Of a stretch of 22,287 bases of DNA, positions 6,500-14,513 are shown in pieces. Both the position numbers and the translations under genes were made by a program. Within the stretch, counting starts at the first letter, position 1. The number at the start of each line of letters is the position of its first letter. Source of the stretch: Bacillota bacterium (GTDB lineage Bacteria > Bacillota > Clostridia > Lachnospirales > Cellulosilyticaceae); assembly GCA_023412455.1 (NCBI GenBank), contig JAEYNQ010000227.1:1-22287 (forward strand), in the 5' to 3' direction. The notes below the pieces were generated by a model that worked only from the letters and a program-made list of their open reading frames with translations, was not told the DNA's origin and did no database searches.

Positions 6500-8032
6500 T
6501 TACTCTTCTTCTATGGTTTCATAGACTTTCAATAGCTTTTGAGTGACTTCCACAGCTTTACCCTCTTGACCACCATTTTCTACCAATACAGCAAAAGCAA
6601 TGGCTTCCTTCTGCCCTTCTTTATCTTGAGCAAAACCCATAAACCAAGAATGATCTTTTCCCGTTTCATTTTCAGCTGTTCCTGTTTTTCCCCCTACGCG
6701 TAAATTGTCATTTGCCAATTTACGACCGGTTCCTTCCTCTACAACCTTTATCATAAGCTCTTGCATTTCTTTAGCTAGGTGCTCTTCTAGCATAGCTGAG
6801 CCATATTGGGGGAGAACTTTCATTTTTTGATTTCCACTTTTATCTACAGAACGATCTAAAAGATACGGTTTCATCAAAACACCGTCATAACTAATGGCAC
6901 CTGCTAACATGGCCATATGGAGTGGATTCGTTAGGGTTTTACCTTGCCCAATATAGGTTGCAGCCTTATCAAAAGCTGTATCACTTTCCAGGAGCTGATA
7001 TTTGGTCATAACATGGTCCATATCAAAAGCAAGTATCTGATTAAATCCACATTTTTCAGCCATAGCTCTTAAGCTTTGAGTCGTTATTTCTTGAGTCAGT
7101 TTAATAAAATAGGCATTGCAAGAGGTGGCAAAAGCTTTTTCTAAATCAACCTCACCATGTTTGGTTTTATTATAACATTGAATCGTATAATCTTCACCTT
7201 TTATTTCACCCGTACAATTATGTTTAAAAAGATAAGCTGCTTCTCCCTTTTGCTCCAAAAAAGTAAGGGCTGTAATGGTTTTAAAAATAGAACCTGGTGG
7301 GTATAAACCATTGGTTGTACGGTTAACGAGGGGTGAACTTTCTGTATCTTGTCTTAGTTTTTCCCAATCTTCCTCTAAATTATTAGGGTCAAAAGTAGGA
7401 CTTGAGTACATGGCTTTAATCTGGCCTGTAGAAGGATTAAGTACTACAACGCCTCCTTTGTAATCGCCTAATGCCTGAGCAATTGCCTCTTGATACCGAT
7501 TATCCAGTGTCAATAGAATATCTCTTCCTTCAAATTTTTTATTTTGAAAAGCATTTTTAAAAAGAGCAGATAAAGAATAATTAGGATAGAGAAGTTCCGT
7601 ATTAGCTATGGCTTCTATACCCGTCTTCCCCATTTGTGTATAGCCTACAGCATGGGCATAAAGACTGCCCTTAGGATAATAACGTCTTCCATCTTTTATG
7701 GTGGCTAGAAGCTCCTTATTGGCATCATATATATCCCCTCTTATCACCTCTTCCTCCATTACATTAAGCCGTTTGTTATAAGGATGAACAGAAATTTGCT
7801 TTTGTTTAAAACCCGTAAAATAGGAAAAGTAACCTATTAATACAAGGAATAAACTAATATAAATCCCTCCCACCAAACCGATATAAGGAGCAGTGGGACC
7901 CTTTTCTCTCGTCTCAGAAGATACAGGCTTTTTAAGGGTAGGCTTTCTTCCTTTTGTGGGACGGCTTTTTTGATAAATTCTTCCATTCTCTCGAAGAGGT
8001 TCAAAGGAACCGGATTCTTTTTTTTTCGCCAT
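6500..8032 (-). CDS. Class B penicillin-binding protein (PBP2-like transpeptidase)
   Basis: This is a peptidoglycan D,D-transpeptidase acting outside the cytoplasmic membrane. A basic cytoplasmic head (about 50 residues) is followed by one signal-anchor helix at about 52-73. A dimerisation/pedestal region includes the conserved IRGDIYD motif at about 98-104. The penicillin-binding domain shows all three catalytic motifs: Ser248-x-x-Lys251 (PGSIFK), Ser304-x-Asn306 (SCN) and Lys449-Thr-Gly (GGKTGTAEN). No C-terminal PASTA repeats are present. Its start lies 1 nt past the stop of the upstream SEDS gene, and its ribosome binding site (GGGAGG) is inside that gene, indicating tight coupling. The SEDS-bPBP pair should form a glycan polymerase/crosslinker complex like RodA-PBP2 or FtsW-FtsI. 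I cannot say whether it serves elongation, division or sporulation. Confidence 0.94.
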   Translation of the reverse strand: MAKKKESGSFEPLRENGRIYQKSRPTKGRKPTLKKPVSSETREKGPTAPYIGLVGGIYISLFLVLIGYFSYFTGFKQKQISVHPYNKRLNVMEEEVIRGDIYDANKELLATIKDGRRYYPKGSLYAHAVGYTQMGKTGIEAIANTELLYPNYSLSALFKNAFQNKKFEGRDILLTLDNRYQEAIAQALGDYKGGVVVLNPSTGQIKAMYSSPTFDPNNLEEDWEKLRQDTESSPLVNRTTNGLYPPGSIFKTITALTFLEQKGEAAYLFKHNCTGEIKGEDYTIQCYNKTKHGEVDLEKAFATSCNAYFIKLTQEITTQSLRAMAEKCGFNQILAFDMDHVMTKYQLLESDTAFDKAATYIGQGKTLTNPLHMAMLAGAISYDGVLMKPYLLDRSVDKSGNQKMKVLPQYGSAMLEEHLAKEMQELMIKVVEEGTGRKLANDNLRVGGKTGTAENETGKDHSWFMGFAQDKEGQKEAIAFAVLVENGGQEGKAVEVTQKLLKVYETIEEE

Positions 8033-8033
8033 C

Positions 8034-9383
8034 TTAAACCTCCCTTTCTTCCTTTAGGTTGTCCCCTTCATAAGCGAGATAACTAAGAAGCCCTATCATC
8101 CCAAAACTTACAACAAGAGAAGAACCTCCTGCGCTCATAAAAGGCGTCGTAATCCCTGTCAGAGGAATAATCTTTAAAACCCCTCCTAAAATAATAAAAA
8201 TTTGCCATGTAAAGAGGGCCCCTATTCCTAGAGCTAACAATAAGTAAAAGCGTTGCTTTTGCTCTCTAGCAATACATAAGGTTTGCAAGATCATGCCTAA
8301 ATAGCAAAATAACAAGACTAAACCCATTAGATTCCCAAACTCTTCACAAACAGCGGGAAAAATATAGTCCGTAGAAGCAAAGGGAATGACCTGAGGTGTC
8401 CCTCGGGTGAGACCACTCCCTAGCCAGCCCCAAGTCCCCATAGCAAAAAGGCCTTGTATCACCTGATACCCAGAACCTGTAATATCTTGCCAAGGATCTT
8501 GCCATGCCTCCACACGCACACGTACATGGGAAAAGAGAAAATAGCCTAGGGTTCCTCCTATCCCCCCTAAGCCTAAACCTAAAAGAGGGAGTAGAAGTCT
8601 TCCTGTAGCCAATAAAAGTAAAATTAAATAGGTCATATAATATAATAGAGCAGCTCCTAAGTCTCTTTGGAGGACTAAACAACCCAGGGCCAAAAGAGCT
8701 ACCAAAGAGCCTTTTACCACCTCTAATACCCCTACCTTCTTTTTTCCTCCCCATAGTGCTGCTAAATAAAGGACTAATGCTACCTTGCCTATTTCTGAAG
8801 GTTGAAAATTAAAACCTCCTATACTGGCCCAGTTTTTAGCCCCTAAAATCGTCTCCCCTGCAAAGAAAGGAAGGAGCATAGTTAAAAATAAAACGCCGAG
8901 ATATAAATACTTATAGTGAGGACGAATAAGGAGAGGAAACAAACTTGGTAAGATAAAGGCCAGTGTCATTCCTAAGGTATAGGCAATTATTTGCTTGGTG
9001 GCTAATTCATGATCTAATCGTTCTAGTAAAATATAGCCCATATCCATGACAAAAAATACCAAGTTCCATAAAATCACTTCCCGTTCTCTACGCCAAACTT
9101 TTAGTAACCAAAGGCTTAAACCCATCATTAAAATCACCATAAGGCCGTTTTTTAAAATACTTAAACGTAAAGTCAGATCCTGGGCTTTTCCTGCTAAAAT
9201 AGCTACTGCTCCTAAGTGAATAAAAACGAGACACAAAAACAGAAATTTATTTTTATCCCGTGTATGCCCTAAAGCATAGTGGGTAAAAGGCTGCATAAAA
9301 CTATAGGCCACAACAATAAACAAAACACCAAAGCCTGCAAAAATAGCACGACTAAGTAAAATAGCTAAGTTAAAATAGGCCAT
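8034..9383 (-). CDS. SEDS glycosyltransferase (FtsW/RodA/SpoVE family)
   Basis: This polytopic membrane protein has about ten to twelve helices and should polymerise lipid II into glycan strands. SEDS signatures are clear: FQPSEIGKVALVLYLA at about 193-208, the catalytic-Asp region QRDLGAALL (Asp241), and RVEAWQDPW at about 290-298. These are followed by GYQVIQGLFAMGTWGWLG and TDYIFPAVCEEFG at about 338-350. The N-terminal half (first ~150 residues) carries extra helices compared with the shortest RodA proteins. At 449 residues it is slightly longer than typical RodA or FtsW. The ATG has a G-rich site (GGGGGG) 7 nt upstream, and it follows the U32 gene by 13 nt. The adjoining class B PBP is its expected partner. 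RodA, FtsW and SpoVE cannot be separated safely by eye. Confidence 0.93.
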   Translation of the reverse strand: MAYFNLAILLSRAIFAGFGVLFIVVAYSFMQPFTHYALGHTRDKNKFLFLCLVFIHLGAVAILAGKAQDLTLRLSILKNGLMVILMMGLSLWLLKVWRREREVILWNLVFFVMDMGYILLERLDHELATKQIIAYTLGMTLAFILPSLFPLLIRPHYKYLYLGVLFLTMLLPFFAGETILGAKNWASIGGFNFQPSEIGKVALVLYLAALWGGKKKVGVLEVVKGSLVALLALGCLVLQRDLGAALLYYMTYLILLLLATGRLLLPLLGLGLGGIGGTLGYFLFSHVRVRVEAWQDPWQDITGSGYQVIQGLFAMGTWGWLGSGLTRGTPQVIPFASTDYIFPAVCEEFGNLMGLVLLFCYLGMILQTLCIAREQKQRFYLLLALGIGALFTWQIFIILGGVLKIIPLTGITTPFMSAGGSSLVVSFGMIGLLSYLAYEGDNLKEEREV

Positions 9384-9396
9384 GAGTTATCCCCCC

Positions 9397-11724
9397 TTAT
9401 TCCACATTTTTAAAAGCCACCCCAGCTAAAGTAGCCATTTCTTTCTCATTCTTACCTAAATAAGCCCTACACACTCTATGAACTTCCTCTGGGCCTTCCA
9501 TTTGAAATTGAAGGCGCAAGTGGGCATTCCCTTGTTTAAGTAACTGTTCAGTTTGCTTTATAACTAAAGGTTCTGGACTTAATAGTTGCATAGTACACCC
9601 TTCACAGTCTGTTAAAATAGGCCATTTACTCTCTTTACGATCCTTAAGCTGTAAGTTTCCCTTCCTTGAATCCTTCTTTTTACAATACTGATGATTCCCC
9701 AATAAACACTGAGAAGTGGTCATTACAGGTAAATAACCATAGACGATTCGCTCTAATGGTCCTCTTAAGCCATCACTTTCTTTCTTAGAAAGTTCAGGAG
9801 AAAGCGTCATACCCTCTACTCCTTGTTCCTGCCAAAAGAGAATGGCTTCATTATTAAATAAATTGAAGGTGTAATCCAACTGTATGCCTTTTGATGTCCC
9901 CTTGAAGAGATGATAAAGCCCATAGGTTCTCACTAAATAGCCATCACATGTTGTTTGTTCCCATTGGCGTAGTGCCTCTTTGTATTTTTCATAGCTCTTT
10001 GTCTTCATAATAGCTGGAAAGGCTAAGTAAAAAGCTTTTCCTGCAGACTTTACTAATGCTAAAGCTTTTTGACTCTCTTCATTGTTATATTTCCACTCCC
10101 AATAAATACGTGTCACTTGGGGATAGTTGAGACAAACCAACAACTGCTCATAGTTTCTTACGCCTATATGCCACTGTTTTTCTCCCTTTTGCATTATTGG
10201 TAGCTCATGAACCACCATTCTCTGTTCCTTTACGTCTTGCTTTAAAAGGGCTTCTTCTAAGCGTGCAATAACTTGTCTTCTTGCTTCATTCAGCTGACTC
10301 ACTGCAAGATACGCCCCTGGGGCCCATTTTATAGGTGCCCTTTCTACCCTAAAAGAAGTATTGCCAAATTTCGTTAATTGTTTCAATACCTTTTCTTCTG
10401 TAAGGGGAGCTTCAAGGGCTTGTTGGATCACTTCTCCCTCATAATGGACACTCACTGTTTTATAGCTCAAACTTAATTGCAGAGGCTTTCCAATCTCACC
10501 TTCTATCTCTAAGGTAACCGGAATTTTGCGAAGAGGCTTTTGATAAGAGGCTTTAAAGGTTTTAATTAATTGATGGTTCTTGGTCAAATAAACGCTACTT
10601 CCTGGTGCTACATACCCTTCAAAACGTTGAATGAGAAGGTCACCTTTTTCATAGCGCTTAGAAATACCTGCCCCCACACTATCTCTTCCTTGTCTTAGAA
10701 TCTCTATGCCATCCCCTGGATTTAAAGGTCCTTCTAACAGAATCGTTGCTGTAGCGGTTTTAGGCGAAAAAGCCGTTACAGTCCCAATACGAAGGCCTAA
10801 ATGCTTAGGACTTTCCTCTGTAACCATATTCTTTCCAGATTTTTGAAAATAATAGCCTTTGGAAAAGCCTCCTCGATTAAAAATACCTTCCATGTTTTTT
10901 AAATCTTCTTTAGTAACTTGATAAGCCAATTGTTCTTCAGCTAAATCGATATATTTACGATAGGTGCTCACCACAGAAGCCACATACTCGGGTGATTTCA
11001 TACGTCCTTCTATTTTAAAAGAGGTAATACCTGCTGCAATTAACTGGGGTAAATCCTCTAGAGTACACATATCCTTTAGACTCAGCATCAATTCTTCTCC
11101 TGTTAAAGCCTTTTCATCTTCCAAGAGAGTGTAACGCATACGACAAGGTTGGGCACAGCGACCACGATTCCCACTTCTCCCCCCAATCAAACTACTCATT
11201 AAGCATTGACCAGAATAGCTGTAACACATGGCTCCATGGATAAAGGTCTCTATTTCTATCTCACAGTTTTTACAAATAGCCTCTACTTCTTTGAGCTGTA
11301 ATTCCCTGGCTAAAACAACACGGCTAAAACCAGCTTCTTTTAGGAATTGGACATCTTCTATACTATGGGCAGACATCTGAGTACTCCCATGTAAAACCAT
11401 ATGAGGAAAATATTTTTTGACTAAACGTGCTACACCTAGGTCCTGAACAATAAGAGCATCCACACCCAACCCATTTAAATAGTTTAAATAGCCAATCAAT
11501 GAGTTGATTTCTTGTTCCTTAATGACAATATTCACCGTGACATGTACAGCAATATCTCTTAACTTGGCATAACGTACAATAGCTTCTAACTCCTCATCTG
11601 TAAAGTTTTCTGCATAGTGTCTTGCGTTAAATGACTTTCCCCCTACAAATAGAGCATCTGCACCATTTTCAATTGCAGCATAAGCGTTTTCTAGTTTTCC
11701 CACCGGGGCTAATAATTCTACCAT
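9397..11724 (-). CDS. Peptidase U32 family protein with DUF3656-type C-terminus (RlhA-like)
   Basis: The N-terminal ~300 residues are the U32 domain, opening MVELLAPVGKLENAYAAIENGADALFVGG and carrying the family signature ETFIHGAMC. Cysteines 167, 174, 190 and 220 have spacing close to the [4Fe-4S] ligands known in UbiU/UbiV, with another Cys at 194. Despite the name, characterised U32 proteins (UbiU/UbiV, TrhP, RlhA) are iron-sulphur proteins that hydroxylate or aid hydroxylation of quinones, tRNA or rRNA. The large 775-residue form with this C-terminal extension resembles E. coli RlhA (YdcP), needed for 5-hydroxycytidine 2501 in 23S rRNA, so I infer an RNA-modification role. A second Cys group lies near the C-terminus (CLLGNHQYC and CEGC). 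It sits between zapA and the SEDS gene, as often seen in Clostridia. AAAGGTG precedes the ATG by about 11 nt. Confidence 0.88.
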   Translation of the reverse strand: MVELLAPVGKLENAYAAIENGADALFVGGKSFNARHYAENFTDEELEAIVRYAKLRDIAVHVTVNIVIKEQEINSLIGYLNYLNGLGVDALIVQDLGVARLVKKYFPHMVLHGSTQMSAHSIEDVQFLKEAGFSRVVLARELQLKEVEAICKNCEIEIETFIHGAMCYSYSGQCLMSSLIGGRSGNRGRCAQPCRMRYTLLEDEKALTGEELMLSLKDMCTLEDLPQLIAAGITSFKIEGRMKSPEYVASVVSTYRKYIDLAEEQLAYQVTKEDLKNMEGIFNRGGFSKGYYFQKSGKNMVTEESPKHLGLRIGTVTAFSPKTATATILLEGPLNPGDGIEILRQGRDSVGAGISKRYEKGDLLIQRFEGYVAPGSSVYLTKNHQLIKTFKASYQKPLRKIPVTLEIEGEIGKPLQLSLSYKTVSVHYEGEVIQQALEAPLTEEKVLKQLTKFGNTSFRVERAPIKWAPGAYLAVSQLNEARRQVIARLEEALLKQDVKEQRMVVHELPIMQKGEKQWHIGVRNYEQLLVCLNYPQVTRIYWEWKYNNEESQKALALVKSAGKAFYLAFPAIMKTKSYEKYKEALRQWEQTTCDGYLVRTYGLYHLFKGTSKGIQLDYTFNLFNNEAILFWQEQGVEGMTLSPELSKKESDGLRGPLERIVYGYLPVMTTSQCLLGNHQYCKKKDSRKGNLQLKDRKESKWPILTDCEGCTMQLLSPEPLVIKQTEQLLKQGNAHLRLQFQMEGPEEVHRVCRAYLGKNEKEMATLAGVAFKNVE

Positions 11725-11755
11725 TTAAATTTTTCACCTTTTTCCTTATAGAATG

Positions 11756-11784
11756 AACAGGGGAAGGTATTACCTTCCCCTGTT
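11756..11784 (-). other. Perfect hairpin at the zapA stop codon
   Basis: A perfect 13-bp GC-rich stem, AACAGGGGAAGGT/ACCTTCCCCTGTT, has a 3-nt loop. On the minus strand the last four zapA sense codons form the upstream arm, and the TAA stop occupies the loop and adjoining base. No T run follows on the minus strand, so it is a poor intrinsic terminator. It could be an mRNA-stability or processing element between zapA and the U32 gene. On the plus strand a TTTTTT run follows 8 nt later, but nothing is transcribed that way here. Confidence 0.7.
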
Positions 11785-12144
11785 AATATGCTTTTTTCTG
11801 TTTTCAGCTACATGAGCTTGTCCTTCAGCTAAGAGCTTAACCTTCTCTTCTTGTAAAGCTGAAATTTGAGCCTTAAGTTGTTCTCTCTCTTCCTCAAAAG
11901 CCTGAATTTCATCCATACAAACACTAATCTCTTCTAAAGATTTAATATACTCATTTGCAATGTTTAAGGAAGCTAACATATAAACTTTTGCTGGGTTCAG
12001 GTTACTTCTTCCATTGGCCTGTTGAATGGCTAAAATTTGTTTATCAATTAAGCTGGCTACCTTTTGGATATGCTCTTCTGTTTCTTCTCCCTGTAGAGCA
12101 AAAATCGTGCCACCAATAATGACCTCTACTTTCTTTTTTGACAT
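11770..12144 (-). CDS. zapA: Cell division protein ZapA
   Basis: This small cytosolic protein should bind FtsZ and promote bundling and Z-ring assembly. The N-terminal domain has the ZapA opening KVEVIIGGTIFALQGEE, where Gram-negative homologues have similar strands. It continues with HIQKVASLIDKQI and the conserved alanine-rich stretch VYMLASLNIANEYI. The C-terminal ~50 residues are a coiled coil (EEEREQLKAQISALQEEKVK). The start is the ATG at 12144, with GGGGTGG 6 nt upstream; an in-frame GTG at 12147 is less likely. Its position between ruvB and the U32/SEDS/PBP genes fits a division and cell-wall cluster. It has its own candidate -10, and its stop codon lies in a strong hairpin. Confidence 0.92.
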   Translation of the reverse strand: MSKKKVEVIIGGTIFALQGEETEEHIQKVASLIDKQILAIQQANGRSNLNPAKVYMLASLNIANEYIKSLEEISVCMDEIQAFEEEREQLKAQISALQEEKVKLLAEGQAHVAENRKKHINRGR

Positions 12145-12183
12145 CACGCACCACCCCTATACGCTTAGTTTTGTCTTTTTGTC

Positions 12184-12212
12184 ATTATAACATAGGGTTG
12201 CTAAAAAACCTA
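12184..12212 (-). promoter_or_regulatory. Candidate extended -10 promoter for zapA
   Basis: On the minus strand, a perfect TATAAT (12184-12189) preceded by TGT (extended -10). The best -35, TAGGTT (12207-12212), has the right 17-nt spacing but is poor. It would start transcription near 12177, about 33 nt before zapA, in the 88-nt gap after ruvB. This would allow zapA and the wall genes to be expressed without SOS induction of ruvAB. Confidence 0.5.
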
Positions 12213-12232
12213 CTCTTTCCCTAAATATTCCT

Positions 12233-13234
12233 TTATAAAGGGGACTGACCCAATTCAAAACATTCATAAGCATAGGGTGTAAGCATACGTCCACGAGGGG
12301 TACGTTGTAATAACCCTTGTTGTAATAAATAGGGCTCATACACATCTTCTAAAGTATCTTTTTCTTCTCCAATGGCTGCTGCTAGAGTCTCAAGGCCAAC
12401 AGGACCTCCTTTAAATTGTTGAGCAATGACCTGGATAATACGACGATCAATCTCATCTAAGCCCCTACGGTCGATGTTTAAAAGGCCTAATGCTTTTAAA
12501 CAAACAGGCAAATCAATTTTTTTCTCATATTTAATAAGGGCTATATCTCTTACTCGCTTTAATAAACGATTGGCCACACGAGGTGTTCCCCTACTGGCTT
12601 TAGCAATCTCAAGAGCTGCTTCCGTTTCTATAGGTGTATCCAAAAGTCCTGCTGTTCGACTCACAATCTGGGCCAATTCCTCATCGCTATAATACTCTAA
12701 GCGTTGCATAATCCCAAAACGATCTCGAAGGGGAGAACTGAGCATTCCTGCCCGAGTAGTGGCTCCAATTAAGGTAAAGGGTGGAAGGGATAAACGAATA
12801 GATTTAGCCGCTGGCCCTTTTCCCACTACAATATCAATGCAATAGTCTTCCATAGCAGAGTACAAAACCTCTTCAATGGGCCTAGCCATGCGATGAATCT
12901 CATCAATAAATAAAATATCTCTTGGCTGCAAATGATTAAGAATGGCTGCTAAATCACCAGGTTTCTCAATGGCTGGACCTGAAGTAATCTTATACTTTAC
13001 TCCCATCTCATGGGCAATAACACCTGCTAAAGTGGTCTTTCCTAATCCTGGTGGGCCATATAAAAGGACATGATCTAGAGGCTCCTCTCGGTGCTTGGCT
13101 GCCTCTATAAAAATACGAATCGTTTCTTTAATAGCACTTTGTCCAATATATTCCTCTAATGTTAAGGGGCGAATATTACTTTCTATTTCAGAATCTTCCA
13201 GTTGTAAATCAGATGACATCATTCTCTTTGCCAT
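12233..13234 (-). CDS. ruvB: Holliday junction branch migration helicase RuvB
   Basis: RuvB is the AAA+ motor that forms hexameric rings on DNA flanking a Holliday junction and drives branch migration with RuvA. At 333 residues it is the usual length. Visible are Walker A GPPGLGKT (60-67), Walker B DEIH (111-114) and sensor 1 GATTRAG (157-163). The SPLRDRFG stretch holds the likely arginine finger (Arg170), and the C-terminal winged helix ends in TPRGRMLTPYAYECF. GGGGGA lies 4 nt before the ATG. It starts 13 nt past the ruvA stop, so the two are co-transcribed and should share the LexA-controlled promoter. No ruvC is present, as expected in Firmicutes, where RecU resolves junctions. Confidence 0.98.
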   Translation of the reverse strand: MAKRMMSSDLQLEDSEIESNIRPLTLEEYIGQSAIKETIRIFIEAAKHREEPLDHVLLYGPPGLGKTTLAGVIAHEMGVKYKITSGPAIEKPGDLAAILNHLQPRDILFIDEIHRMARPIEEVLYSAMEDYCIDIVVGKGPAAKSIRLSLPPFTLIGATTRAGMLSSPLRDRFGIMQRLEYYSDEELAQIVSRTAGLLDTPIETEAALEIAKASRGTPRVANRLLKRVRDIALIKYEKKIDLPVCLKALGLLNIDRRGLDEIDRRIIQVIAQQFKGGPVGLETLAAAIGEEKDTLEDVYEPYLLQQGLLQRTPRGRMLTPYAYECFELGQSPL

Positions 13235-13247
13235 AGTCTCCCCCTTC

Positions 13248-13835
13248 CTAACCTAACAAACTTAAGGCCTTTTTAATCAGATTTTCACTTGTATCTTGAT
13301 AGTCAAAAAGTGCATCCACGGCCTTCTTTGCTTCACCTTGACCATAGCCTAAAATCACCAAGGCCTCAATAGCTTCTTCTTTGACTTCTTTTTGAACTTC
13401 TTTACTTTCCTGTATAAGCGGCATTTCAGGAATGGCTAGTTTACCTAAGCTGTCTTTAAGTTCTAGCACAAGACGTTGTGCTGTCTTAGGTCCAATGCCA
13501 CTAACTTTACTTAAAGCTTTTGTATCACCTGCTAAAATATGACCTATCACCTCACTGGCAGAATACAAATATAAGATCTGCATGCCCCCTTTAGGTCCAA
13601 TCCCACTGACACTAATCAGCTTTTTGAAAAGTTCACGTTCTTCTTTTGCCTTAAAGCCATAGAGATCATGTCCATCTTCTTTAATATGCTCATAGATATA
13701 TACCTTTTCCTCCTGATGAGAAGAAGAGGTAAAAGTATAGCCATTACAAAAAACCTCATAACCTATACCATTTACTTCCAAAATAATAAAATTTTCACCA
13801 ATTTCAGTTAAAATTCCTCGAATATATGTGATCAT
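13248..13835 (-). CDS. ruvA: Holliday junction DNA helicase subunit RuvA
   Basis: RuvA binds the four-way junction as a tetramer and loads RuvB. The N-terminal OB-fold domain starts MITYIRGILTEIGENFIILEVNGIGYEV. Two helix-hairpin-helix motifs follow: ISVSGIGPKGGMQIL and ALSKVSGIGPKTAQRLVLEL. The acidic linker and the RuvB-contacting domain III (EEAIEALVILGYGQGEAKKAV) end the protein. The length of 195 residues is normal. GGAG is 6 nt before the ATG. The promoter carries a LexA box at the predicted transcription start, so this is an SOS gene by sequence. Confidence 0.97.
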   Translation of the reverse strand: MITYIRGILTEIGENFIILEVNGIGYEVFCNGYTFTSSSHQEEKVYIYEHIKEDGHDLYGFKAKEERELFKKLISVSGIGPKGGMQILYLYSASEVIGHILAGDTKALSKVSGIGPKTAQRLVLELKDSLGKLAIPEMPLIQESKEVQKEVKEEAIEALVILGYGQGEAKKAVDALFDYQDTSENLIKKALSLLG

Positions 13836-13853
13836 CCTGGACTCCTCGTGATT

Positions 13854-13867
13854 AGAACATTTGTTCT
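13854..13867 (-). promoter_or_regulatory. LexA (SOS) operator for ruvAB
   Basis: The palindrome AGAACATTTGTTCT contains GAAC-N4-GTTC, the exact core of the Bacillus/Firmicutes LexA (DinR) box. It begins 1 nt downstream of the -10 at 13869-13874 and covers the predicted +1, an ideal place for repression. RuvAB induction by DNA damage is an established SOS response. Confidence 0.9.
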
Positions 13868-13868
13868 T

Positions 13869-13897
13869 ATTGTATACTATCTCTTCTAAAATAGCAA
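13869..13897 (-). promoter_or_regulatory. Promoter for ruvAB
   Basis: On the minus strand, TTGCTA (13892-13897), 17 nt and TACAAT (13869-13874). The predicted start near 13862 is inside the LexA box, about 27 nt before the ruvA ATG. Confidence 0.8.
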
Positions 13898-13901
13898 ATA
13901 A

Positions 13902-13946
13902 GGATGTCAGGAAAATAAGCTAACAAACCCTTATTTCCTCACATCC
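13902..13946 (-). terminator. Terminator of the topoisomerase-to-cyclo-ligase operon
   Basis: On the minus strand, GGATGT-G-AGG-AAATAAG pairs with CTTATTT-T-CCT-G-ACATCC, leaving one G-G mismatch and one bulged T. TTATTTGC follows. The upstream arm overlaps the last codons of the cyclo-ligase gene, whose stop is in the loop. It ends 4 nt before the ruvA -35, separating the two units. Confidence 0.65.
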
Positions 13947-14513
13947 CCACGTCTTGTCACTTATTAAAAGGTGTTGCAACAGCCAATCCGTTTCTTCTTT
14001 GGGTACCTCTTCTAAAAGTTGAAAAGATTGTCCGACTCCTATTGTATAAATAAAAGGATATTTCTCAAGGTAACGGTCATAAAAACCTCCACCGTAACCT
14101 ACTCGTCCCCCTTTTCTGTCAAAAGCAAGCCCTGGCACCACCATAACATCCCCTGCCTTTGGAACCATGAGGCGATGCTTCTTGGGATTTGGTTCTTTAA
14201 TTACCAAATGCTTATAAACGTGTTCTTCTAAATCCTCTAAGTGGCTTACTTCATAAAAAGCCATTTCACCTACTTCAGGGCCTATTAATGGATAGGCAAC
14301 CTGTTTCCCCTCTTCTTTGGCCTTTTCATGCAAATAAGCTGTTTGAATTTCCAAAGGCAAGGCAGCATAGCTAAAAAGCCTTTCAGCTTGCTTATAAACT
14401 TCTAAGCTCATGAGCTTTTCTACTATGCTACGGGAGACGCTCTCAAGCTGTCCTTCCCCCTGGACCTTACGCCAAGCACTTATTTGTTTTCTAATGCTTA
14501 ACTTGTCCATCAT
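13920..14513 (-). CDS. 5-formyltetrahydrofolate cyclo-ligase
   Basis: The enzyme converts 5-formyl-THF to 5,10-methenyl-THF with ATP, returning a storage folate to the one-carbon pool. The family features are a basic N-terminus (KLSIRKQISAWRKV), VVPGLAFDRKGGRVGYGGG with the ATP/folate-binding GYGGGFYDRYL, and the late IGVGQSFQL segment. The 197-residue length is typical. The start region overlaps the end of the UPF0291 gene by 23 nt and has no good ribosome binding site of its own. Two ATGs (14513 and 14510) are adjacent, so translation probably relies on coupling. It is the last gene of the operon headed by the topoisomerase pair. The YqgN name used in B. subtilis would fit, but I leave the symbol empty. 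Confidence 0.92.
   Translation of the reverse strand: MMDKLSIRKQISAWRKVQGEGQLESVSRSIVEKLMSLEVYKQAERLFSYAALPLEIQTAYLHEKAKEEGKQVAYPLIGPEVGEMAFYEVSHLEDLEEHVYKHLVIKEPNPKKHRLMVPKAGDVMVVPGLAFDRKGGRVGYGGGFYDRYLEKYPFIYTIGVGQSFQLLEEVPKEETDWLLQHLLISDKTWGCEEIRVC

Noticed and set aside
8344..8754. 136-codon open frame inside the SEDS gene
   Set aside because: It is in another frame of the same strand and has Arg/Gly/Ser-rich, non-protein-like composition. The SEDS frame carries conserved motifs throughout.
11756..11784. Calling the zapA-end hairpin a minus-strand terminator
   Set aside because: No T run follows on the coding strand and the U32 gene begins 32 nt later. It was kept as an unclassified RNA structure.
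12157..12345. 62-codon minus-strand frame between ruvB and zapA
   Set aside because: It mostly overlaps the 3' end of ruvB out of frame and covers the candidate zapA promoter. No family resemblance.
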